NCBI GenBank assembly: GCA_937899305.1
Contig: CALDJV010000403.1
Location: 1-6,185, forward strand
Origin: an uncultured Cytophagaceae bacterium
GTDB taxonomy: Bacteria; Bacteroidota; Bacteroidia; Cytophagales; Microscillaceae
Length of the DNA stretch: 6,185 nt
Direction: 5' to 3'
Position numbers and translations under genes: made by a program. Position 1 is the stretch's first letter; every line of letters begins with the position of its first letter. This document shows positions 1 through 4,756 of this stretch, one piece after another. Under the pieces are notes generated by a model. It was given only the letters and a program-made list of their open reading frames with translations. It was not told the origin of the DNA and ran no database searches.

Positions 1-88
1 CGAAGCGGAACCTTTAGTCCTGAGCGAAGCCGAAGGAACCAACAATAGAAAAATACAACAATGAGCCGAAGACGAAACAATAAAATAC
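1..88. repeat. degenerate GCGAAGCGGAAC-type repeat tract
   Basis: This is the non-coding stretch after the methyltransferase stop codon. It holds three diverged copies of a short unit: CGAAGCGGAACC (1-12), GCGAAGCCGAAGGAACC (about 24-40) and GCCGAAGACGAAACAAT (about 65-81). The last two run into AACAAT-like tails. The same unit recurs at 2491-2549, 2613-2630 and 2696-2714. No hairpin followed by a T-run was seen here for ending the minus-strand transcript. The function is unknown. Confidence 0.5.
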
Positions 89-853
89 CTACTTCACCTT
101 GGCAAACTTCAGATAAACATCCCAAGTGATGGTACGAACCTTGTTAGGCTCTCCCCAGGCCTCCGAAAGCTGAGGTGCGAGCAAATCTACCGGATTGCGA
201 TTGTGTTGTACCAAATACTTTTGCACACTAGACCATGTCTTCAGATACCCAATTAAATCTTGCAACGACCAATCCAAATGCATTTTAAACGCAGGAGCCG
301 AAATCAAATCGTAAGGGAAAATAATTGTTTCATAAGCATTGTCCAGGTGTTGGCGTTCTTCATCCCAGTAAGGCCCTACCTTTTGGGTATAAAACGCCTG
401 TATGATTTGATTCAAACCAGTGGCATTACTCACTTCAGGGGCAAAATACCCCAAACCATATCCCCAAATGGCCAACATCGCGTTTGGCCTGGCTACCCGT
501 TGTACTTCTTCGTAAAACCTGGATAAGCGAAACCAATGCGCGGCTTGTCCTACGGTAATAAAATCCACTGAATTGTTGGCCAAGCCTGAATCTTCGGCAG
601 TGGCCACTTGATAAGTAATGTTGGGTAGTTGTACGGCATGGTCTATTTGTGCTTTGCTGGCATCGGTGGCAATGATCCGGTCAAAATATTGAGCCAATAT
701 TTTGGCTACCTGACCATTTCCAGTGGCACAATCCCAGGCTACCGCTTTTTGGGATACACGCTCAAGCAAAAAATCATACAACTCCTGAGGATATACAGGC
801 CGATAGCGGGCGTATAGGCTGGCCTGTTTCGAAAAATTATCTTTAAAGCTCAT
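89..853 (-). CDS. class I SAM-dependent methyltransferase (Methyltransf_11 type)
   Basis: This 254-residue cytosolic protein very likely transfers a methyl group from S-adenosylmethionine to an unidentified small molecule. The N-terminus (residues 7-30, FSKQASLYARYRPVYPQELY) is the usual lead-in of the Crg1/Tmt1-like and Methyltransf_11 proteins. Motif I is at 39-48 (AWDCATGNGQ), followed by the acidic end of strand beta-2 (ATD, D64). Then come A85-E86-D87, the beta-4 segment VDFITV (96-101), AHWF (105-108) and the RVARP turn (119-123) before strand beta-5. The C-terminal half (about 165-254) is the variable substrate-side cap with the LQDLIGYLKTWSSVQKY helix. The length is normal for the family and no key residue is missing. 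ATG at 853 is chosen because the family's N-terminal motif begins a few residues later. It has no Shine-Dalgarno sequence. It is separated by 111 bp from the upstream LRR gene and has its own likely promoter, so it is probably a single-gene unit. The fold is secure; the substrate cannot be told. Confidence 0.93.
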   Translation of the reverse strand: MSFKDNFSKQASLYARYRPVYPQELYDFLLERVSQKAVAWDCATGNGQVAKILAQYFDRIIATDASKAQIDHAVQLPNITYQVATAEDSGLANNSVDFITVGQAAHWFRLSRFYEEVQRVARPNAMLAIWGYGLGYFAPEVSNATGLNQIIQAFYTQKVGPYWDEERQHLDNAYETIIFPYDLISAPAFKMHLDWSLQDLIGYLKTWSSVQKYLVQHNRNPVDLLAPQLSEAWGEPNKVRTITWDVYLKFAKVK

Positions 854-874
854 AGTGCGAATATTTTAAACATA

Positions 875-891
875 GAAGTTGTCTCAACTTC
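875..891 (-). other. perfect 7-bp hairpin in the methyltransferase leader
   Basis: GAAGTTG and CAACTTC form a perfect inverted repeat around a 3-nt loop. It lies between the likely -7 box (907-915) and the ATG at 853, so it would be transcribed in the 5' leader. No T-run follows. It could be an mRNA-stabilising or translation-affecting hairpin or a dyad for a DNA-binding protein; the sequence alone does not decide. Confidence 0.4.
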
Positions 892-906
892 ATTCACTAA
901 CTATGA

Positions 907-915
907 GCAAATATA
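907..915 (-). promoter_or_regulatory. likely Bacteroidota -7 promoter element for the methyltransferase gene
   Basis: On the minus strand this reads TATATTTGC, an exact match to the Bacteroidota sigma-ABfr -7 consensus TAnnTTTG. It sits about 54 bp before the ATG at 853, which leaves a leader of roughly 45 nt. No good TTTG -33 element is found at the usual 19-21 bp spacing, so only half of the promoter is convincing. Confidence 0.5.
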
Positions 916-964
916 TCATCTAAACTTTATGAATAATCATAAGTAACTGCAAATTTTGCTTTCT

Positions 965-1960
965 CTAGAACCTATTGCGTGAATGGGGTAAATGGATGAT
1001 ACAATGAGGAAGTTTGAGACGAAGTTGGCTTCGTATATTATTCATTTTCAAACCTTTGTTCTCCGATAAGTTCAATGATTTTAGACTCGATAATTGTAAA
1101 ATTGTTTTGGGCAGTATTTTGAGGCTCGAGGGCTTATTCCTCAATTTCCAATACCGTAGCGCAGCGCGTTCTGAAGTATATTGTTTGAAGGACACACGAT
1201 TGCAGTATAGGTTCAATTTCTGAAGTTTTCTGAGTCGGCCAATGCTAGCAGAAATTCTCACCAACGAATTCCTTGATAAGTTCAACTCCTGTAATTGAGT
1301 CAATTGACCAATGGCAGAAGGCAAATATTGGATCTGATTATCGGATAATTCTAATACTTGTAAGTTCTTAAGTTGAGCAATTTCCGAAGGAATACGTTCC
1401 AAACATTGATTTTCTAGTCTTAGATATTTCAACTGGGTGAGTTGTCCTATCTCTTTGGGTATTGCCTTTAGGTCTCCCAGCCTTACATCTAACACTTCCA
1501 ATTGTTTAAAGATTGTAATCTCCGCCATCAATGCTTGTACTTCATTACGCTCTGTCTGACAAATACTCCGGTCAATGATGATTATTTTTAGTTGAGGATG
1601 TAAAAAAAGCTTGCGATAACCAGTTTGGTTTAAAAAATGTGGGGTAAAGATAACCGCTTCTTTATCCTTGGTAAGTCTTTGCAATCCACGAGCTAATTTG
1701 TATGCTTTTCCTGATTTGGTCAAATAATACTTGTTGCCCTCGTCATCCTTCACCACTGCATAATGGCCTCCATACATTCGAAACGATGAAGCCTGCTTCC
1801 ACTTTCCTAATTTTTTGATTGTTCTCCCCGATTTGTCAACAAATTGATAGATACCATTCGATTGTTTTTGTGGTTCTTGGGCAAAGCTCAGGGTAAATGT
1901 CCAAAATATACACCCGATGGTTATGAAAAATGATTTCGACCATTGTTTTTTACTCATCAT
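965..1960 (-). CDS. secreted leucine-rich repeat protein with N-terminal WG-like segment
   Basis: This 331-residue protein has a signal peptide: lysines near the N-terminus, a hydrophobic stretch at 11-26, and likely cleavage after SFA (27/28). Residues 36-90 (GIYQFVDKSGRTIKKLG...HYAVVKDDEGNKYYLTKSGKAYKL) look like one or two WG-type beta repeats, with alternating aromatic strands and 'D.SG' turns. Leucine-rich repeats follow. LxxLxL cores start at residues 154, 177, 200, 223 and 246, exactly 23 residues apart. A degenerate unit lies near 268 and a last clean one at 293. The 'IPSEIAQLKNLQVLELSDNQI' pattern is the short LRR type common in Cytophagales. It should be a periplasmic or outer-surface protein for protein-protein binding. 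There is no anchor helix, no clear gliding-type C-terminal sorting domain and no lipobox cysteine at the cleavage site. Two consecutive ATG codons (1960 and 1957) give an equally good start. The partner and process are unknown. Confidence 0.9.
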   Translation of the reverse strand: MMSKKQWSKSFFITIGCIFWTFTLSFAQEPQKQSNGIYQFVDKSGRTIKKLGKWKQASSFRMYGGHYAVVKDDEGNKYYLTKSGKAYKLARGLQRLTKDKEAVIFTPHFLNQTGYRKLFLHPQLKIIIIDRSICQTERNEVQALMAEITIFKQLEVLDVRLGDLKAIPKEIGQLTQLKYLRLENQCLERIPSEIAQLKNLQVLELSDNQIQYLPSAIGQLTQLQELNLSRNSLVRISASIGRLRKLQKLNLYCNRVSFKQYTSERAALRYWKLRNKPSSLKILPKTILQLSSLKSLNLSENKGLKMNNIRSQLRLKLPHCIIHLPHSRNRF

Positions 1961-1982
1961 AATAATTGCTAAGTTGGTTTTG

Positions 1983-1990
1983 ATAAACTA
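1983..1990 (-). promoter_or_regulatory. possible weak -7 element for the LRR gene
   Basis: On the minus strand this reads TAGTTTAT, which fits TAnnTTTG at all but the last position. It is 22 nt before the ATG at 1960. A TTG lies about 18 bp upstream of it, inside the start of the divergent gene, as a partial -33 element. The whole divergent gap is only 50 bp, so promoters for both genes must overlap here. No convincing plus-strand box was seen for the gene at 2011. Confidence 0.25.
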
Positions 1991-2010
1991 TACCAAAACA
2001 CGCTACCCCA

Positions 2011-2373
2011 ATGGAGCAACATCAATCTAAAAATTTTCCCGAAGCGGCCCCTACCCCTAAAAAACATTGGTACGCAAAATTGAAAGAAAGGTGGGGAGTA
2101 GAAAGTGACTTCCAAATTCTACTTATTTTTATTGTATTTGGCCTCACTGGGTCTACTGTAGTTTACATCAAAGGCTTTTTTTTCCAGTTGGTAGGGTTTA
2201 CCGACGCTACCCCTGGTTGGGTAAAAACTACACTATACCTTATCTTTATTTTCCCGGCTTATCAAGCATTGCTATTGGTCTATGCTTTTATCTTTGGGCA
2301 ATTCAACTTCTTTTGGAACAAAATGAAAAAATTAGGAAAAAGTATTCAGAGGCTATTTAAGTTTTCTGGTTAG
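2011..2373 (+). CDS. small two-helix membrane protein, DUF6787-like
   Basis: This 120-residue protein has a soluble, proline-containing N-terminus (1-18), then KHWYAKLKERWGVESDFQ (18-35), and two membrane helices at about 34-56 and 70-96. The loop between them is short. The end has the FGQFNFFWNKMKKLGK motif (95-110), an aromatic edge followed by a basic tail that should face the cytoplasm. From memory this matches the Bacteroidota family called DUF6787 ('RWGVxSxxQ...VFxxTGSTxV...GQFxFFWxxxKK'), whose members are sometimes mislabelled as diacylglyceryl transferase. No catalytic residues are apparent and the role is unknown. The ATG at 2011 is the first in frame, and the family's conserved region begins at about residue 19. 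It is divergent from the LRR gene and followed by a 371-bp repeat-filled gap, so it is probably monocistronic. Confidence 0.88.
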   Translation: MEQHQSKNFPEAAPTPKKHWYAKLKERWGVESDFQILLIFIVFGLTGSTVVYIKGFFFQLVGFTDATPGWVKTTLYLIFIFPAYQALLLVYAFIFGQFNFFWNKMKKLGKSIQRLFKFSG

Positions 2374-2442
2374 GAGTTTTGTTTAGTCCACGGTTTCTCT
2401 AGTTGGGAGTTGGTAGTCAGTAGTTGGTAGTTTTTGCTTTCA

Positions 2443-2481
2443 AGTCCATAGTTTTTTTAGTCCACAGTCGACGGTCCATAG
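2443..2481 (+). repeat. 39-bp direct repeat, left copy
   Basis: This block runs AGTCCATAG, a T-run, AGTCCACAG, TCGAC, GGTCCATAG. It aligns without gaps to 6043-6081 with two differences (2452 T against A; 2466 A against G). The copies are exactly 3600 bp apart, in the same orientation, and bracket the three-gene cluster. The 16-nt AGTCAGTAGTTGGTAG at 2415-2430 also recurs beside the right copy (6111-6126), but on the other side of the block. Confidence 0.85.
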
Positions 2482-2483
2482 TC

Positions 2484-2549
2484 CACGGTAGCGCAAAGCG
2501 GAATAATTGGTTTTCAGTCCAGTACACGGTAGCGCAAGGCGGAACAATT
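2484..2549 (+). repeat. pair of 25-bp repeats with core GCGCAARGCGGAAYAATT
   Basis: Positions 2484-2508 and 2525-2549 match at 23 of 25 bases (CACGGTAGCGCAA, then R, GCGGAA, Y, AATT). They are tandem copies separated by 16 bp. The core also appears in shorter forms at 1-16, 2613-2630 and 2696-2714. This looks like a multi-copy intergenic sequence of the genome rather than a local accident. Confidence 0.75.
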
Positions 2550-2551
2550 AG

Positions 2552-2571
2552 CTGAGCTCACCAAGGCTCAG
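2552..2571. other. 6-bp hairpin in the intergenic region
   Basis: CTGAGC (2552-2557) pairs with GCTCAG (2566-2571) around an 8-nt loop. The stem could be lengthened by a G-T and an A-T pair, and AATT occurs just outside both arms. There is no T-run after it on the plus strand, so it is not a clear intrinsic terminator for the gene ending at 2373. It is 178 bp beyond that stop codon. Confidence 0.3.
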
Positions 2572-2719
2572 TTCAATTATGATCATATTTGCGAAAACAA
2601 GAATTTAATCATCGCTTCGCGGAACAATCAAACATCAACAATCAATAATACGATAGTGTATCGCCTCGCGCAGCCATTTAACCATTTAACAATCAGCCAA
2701 AGGCGGAACCATTTAAAAA

Positions 2720-2727
2720 TAGTTTAG
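2720..2727 (+). promoter_or_regulatory. possible -7 element for the three-gene cluster
   Basis: TAGTTTAG matches TAnnTTTG except for one base and lies 17 bp before the ATG at 2745. No TTTG is found at the expected -33 distance (about 2696-2701), where a GCGGAAC repeat unit sits instead. This is the best local candidate but is weak. Confidence 0.2.
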
Positions 2728-2744
2728 TAAAAGAAAGCAACCTC

Positions 2745-3398
2745 ATGAATGATCAATCAACACTCACTCAGCCTTTTGAATACTCCAATGATTTGCAATT
2801 AACCCTTGAAAACGACCTGTGGACGATTCGTAAATTGTATAAGTTTCGGGGTTTATATATTGCGGGTACACTGATTATGTTTGCCACCCTGGTATTTTTT
2901 ACTGGTTTGGTGGCGGTGATGGGCATCCAAGAAAATCAACCCTCTTACATTTGGATAGTGCTATTATTCTTGGTTTTCGTGTTGGGCGCTTTTTCTTTAC
3001 TTAAGTCTGCCTTGTTTTCTAAAGAGATATTGGTGATCAATTTGAATAAAAAAATAATTACCTTTCATAAAAACCGTAAAAAAACCTATCAATACCGCTT
3101 TGATGAAATCATCCAATGGCAACTGGTAGGTAAAGTTTTTCGACAATATCGCGGGGGGCCAGGAGTAATCAGTAAACTATACCTAAGATTGAAGGATGAA
3201 CCTCCTAAACATAAGCCTATAGAGATTTTTATATTTCATTCCAGCCTTGATTTACGTACTTCGCTTACTGCCAGCGTCAAAGAATTGTTGCCATTGATGA
3301 AAGCCAGTGCCCAAAAAAACGGTCAAGAAGTAGCCGAACGTTTACAAAATGCAACTCAAATCCCCTGGAGATGGTATGAATATAATAATGAGTACTAA
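2745..3398 (+). CDS. unknown membrane protein with one 2TM + beta-domain module
   Basis: I do not recognise this 217-residue protein as a named family. Residues 1-35 are soluble. Two membrane helices follow at about 37-60 and 68-88. A beta-rich soluble domain spans about 93-165 (EILVINLNKKIITFHKNRKKTYQY..., KLYLRLKDEPP, PIEIFIF). A helix at about 168-204 and the end PWRWYEYNNEY complete it. Helix pair, compact beta domain and C-terminal helix together fit a membrane-anchored PH-like (bPH2/DUF304- or YcxB-like) fold, but no signature motif proves it. The domain resembles the C-terminal half of the next protein: 'LKDEPPKHKPIEIFIF' against 'LKDEVPFKNKPVQELRLLVV', with a matching helix after it. 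It is the first gene of a compact cluster, with 15 bp to the next gene. ATG at 2745 is the only sensible start; AGAAAG about 10 nt upstream is at best a poor ribosome site. Confidence 0.88.
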   Translation: MNDQSTLTQPFEYSNDLQLTLENDLWTIRKLYKFRGLYIAGTLIMFATLVFFTGLVAVMGIQENQPSYIWIVLLFLVFVLGAFSLLKSALFSKEILVINLNKKIITFHKNRKKTYQYRFDEIIQWQLVGKVFRQYRGGPGVISKLYLRLKDEPPKHKPIEIFIFHSSLDLRTSLTASVKELLPLMKASAQKNGQEVAERLQNATQIPWRWYEYNNEY

Positions 3399-3405
3399 CT
3401 AATTG

Positions 3406-3422
3406 CTTACATTTTGAAAAAA
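3406..3422 (+). promoter_or_regulatory. 17-nt sequence around a TTG start, identical before both paralogues
   Basis: CTTACATTTTGAAAAAA occurs here and again at 4740-4756, each time with the TTG start of a paralogue as bases 9-11. The bases around it differ. It has no Shine-Dalgarno sequence. Identity over 17 nt between genes that have diverged strongly elsewhere suggests selection on the initiation region. TACATTTT also resembles a -7 box (TAnnTTTG), but a transcript from it would begin inside the gene. Confidence 0.5.
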
Positions 3423-4712
3423 CACCTCAAGCAATATTTTGAATGGTTATTTGCTGGCAATGTGCTTACGTTCAATACTGAAGCCTCGCAAGGCAAACTA
3501 GTTTTTGAAGGACACAGCAAAGCGTTTCAAACTTTGTTAATCAATGGCTTGGGGGCCTTGACTACGATGGCAATTCCGGCCACCTTCATCATCTTCCAAA
3601 TAACTCCTCCCCTTTTGGTGGTGCTGTTTGTTTTTTTGATGTTGGGCGGTTTCATTGCTTTTGGCATAGGGCTAGTAGCCATGGTATATCAACCCTTCTG
3701 GCAACACCGTAAACGGATCAACTTTACCCCTCAGGGTATTTTTACTACCAACGGAGGGGGTGTTCCCATTAATACCAAAATGCAACACATCCAAGCATTG
3801 AAGGTGCGCTTCGAAAAAATCAATCCACAAGTAACCCACCTACAGTTTTGGCTCAATAATAAGAAAAGGCATTTCATCAGTTCTTTTTTTATGGAGATGC
3901 CCCAAACGAGGGGTGAAATTTTTGACCACTTCCGAGTTTATGCCTTCCATTGGGGTTTGAGCTACTATGACATCAGTCCTTCTAAAAGTCAAAACACAGG
4001 CACATTTGAATTTACTCGGCAACAAGGCAAAAATGAATTAGCCCAAGATACCCCTTATGACCAACTTGAGCAAACGGCCCTGACCAATCAACTCCAAATA
4101 AGCGCTCAGCCCGAAATCATAGCCAAATATGCTTTTCACAGAAAAAACAACACCGTTTTGATACAAAGAAGGCCAGGCTTCAAACGGAGAAGTTGGCTGT
4201 TTTTTCTGGGTTCTTTTCTGGGAGGTCTAGGGCTTTTACTTTTGCTTATATTAAAGGCTCTTCCTCAGACCGATGATCATCTTACTGGCATTTATGTATT
4301 TATTGGCTGCATTGCCTTTTTGTGGATTATTTTTAGTATTGTATCGCTCAACGACGTACTATCTGACTTTCTCGTCCGAGTCAACAAGCATCAATTGTAT
4401 TTTCAAACTCGGAAAAACAAAGGAATTACAATTGAGCATTCTAATATTCAATGCTTGGTCATTCAAGGCAAAATCCATCAAAGCCGGGTAACCATTCTCA
4501 ATGCTGACATTGTGGTAAAATTGAAAGACGAGGTACCTTTTAAAAATAAACCAGTGCAGGAACTACGCCTATTGGTGGTAGATTCTGGACGACCCGAAAA
4601 ATTGGATAACCAATCGGTACGTGATGCAGTATACGAACGTAGTATGCGGGTGGCCCGTCTCATTGCGCAACCTCTCGAGGTAGAAGTAGTCTGGGAGGGG
4701 TTTGTACAATAA
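3414..4712 (+). CDS. unknown membrane protein with two 2TM + beta-domain modules (paralogue A)
   Basis: This 432-residue protein is of unknown function. Module 1: helices at about 41-63 and 66-92, then a beta domain starting with QPFWQHRKRINFTPQGIF (93-110), IQALKVRF (126-133) and HLQFW (142-146), a helix at 165-182, and HWGLSYYDISPSK (179-191). Module 2: helices at about 260-281 and 292-312, a beta domain from LSDFLVRVNKHQLYF (316-330) through NIQCLVIQGK (344-353) and ADIVVKLKDE (364-373), a helix at 398-420, and the end VEVVWEGF. The soluble parts should be on the cytoplasmic side. TTG at 3414 is chosen because there is no ATG or GTG between the in-frame stop at 3396-3398 and this codon, and the next internal Met is residue 52. 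The KKxxxQYFxWLFAxN start is also conserved in paralogue B. An ATT just before it is a less likely alternative. It lies 15 bp after its upstream neighbour, in the same frame, and 35 bp before paralogue B, so cotranscription is likely. Confidence 0.9.
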   Translation: MKKHLKQYFEWLFAGNVLTFNTEASQGKLVFEGHSKAFQTLLINGLGALTTMAIPATFIIFQITPPLLVVLFVFLMLGGFIAFGIGLVAMVYQPFWQHRKRINFTPQGIFTTNGGGVPINTKMQHIQALKVRFEKINPQVTHLQFWLNNKKRHFISSFFMEMPQTRGEIFDHFRVYAFHWGLSYYDISPSKSQNTGTFEFTRQQGKNELAQDTPYDQLEQTALTNQLQISAQPEIIAKYAFHRKNNTVLIQRRPGFKRRSWLFFLGSFLGGLGLLLLLILKALPQTDDHLTGIYVFIGCIAFLWIIFSIVSLNDVLSDFLVRVNKHQLYFQTRKNKGITIEHSNIQCLVIQGKIHQSRVTILNADIVVKLKDEVPFKNKPVQELRLLVVDSGRPEKLDNQSVRDAVYERSMRVARLIAQPLEVEVVWEGFVQ

Positions 4713-4739
4713 ATTGAACTAAAATAACAATCTGAAACA

Positions 4740-4756
4740 CTTACATTTTGAAAAAA
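4740..4756 (+). promoter_or_regulatory. second copy of the 17-nt TTG start-site sequence
   Basis: This is identical to 3406-3422 and positions TTG (4748-4750) as the start of paralogue B. An in-frame TGA at 4733-4735 lies 12 bp upstream with no ATG or GTG in between. The TTG start is therefore nearly forced, with ATT at 4745 as the only other option. Confidence 0.5.

Larger units (their letters stand above)
2374..2744. repeat. gene-free region made of short degenerate repeat units
   Basis: I see no credible gene in these 371 bp. The left half has AGTCCAYRG units (2385-2393, 2443-2451, 2459-2467, 2480-2488, and GGTCCATAG at 2473-2481) and AGTTGGTAG-type units (2401-2430). The centre has two 25-bp near-copies at 2484-2508 and 2525-2549 and a hairpin at 2552-2571. 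The right part has further GCGGAAC units (2613-2630, 2696-2714) and three copies of CCATTTAA (2674-2681, 2682-2689, 2709-2716). The promoter of the three-gene cluster must lie in here. Confidence 0.75.

Noticed and set aside
260..817. plus-strand open frames of 88 and 62 codons (260-526 and 629-817)
   Set aside because: Both are antisense to the methyltransferase, whose motifs fix the coding strand.
1020..1033. CGAAG-TTGG-CTTCG hairpin
   Set aside because: It lies inside the coding end of the LRR gene, has only 5 bp and no T-run, so it is not a convincing terminator.
1014..1223. 69-codon plus-strand open frame
   Set aside because: It is antisense to the LRR gene, whose repeat pattern proves the other strand is coding.
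2651..2663. CGATA-GTG-TATCG hairpin
   Set aside because: The 5-bp stem is too weak and too likely by chance to annotate as a site.
2374..2744. CRISPR array
   Set aside because: The repeats are short, imperfect, unevenly spaced and of several families. There are no regular spacers and no cas genes.
4273..4491. 72-codon plus-strand frame rich in hydrophobic residues
   Set aside because: It is an out-of-frame reading of the membrane-helix region of paralogue A, where hydrophobic codons give hydrophobic shadows.
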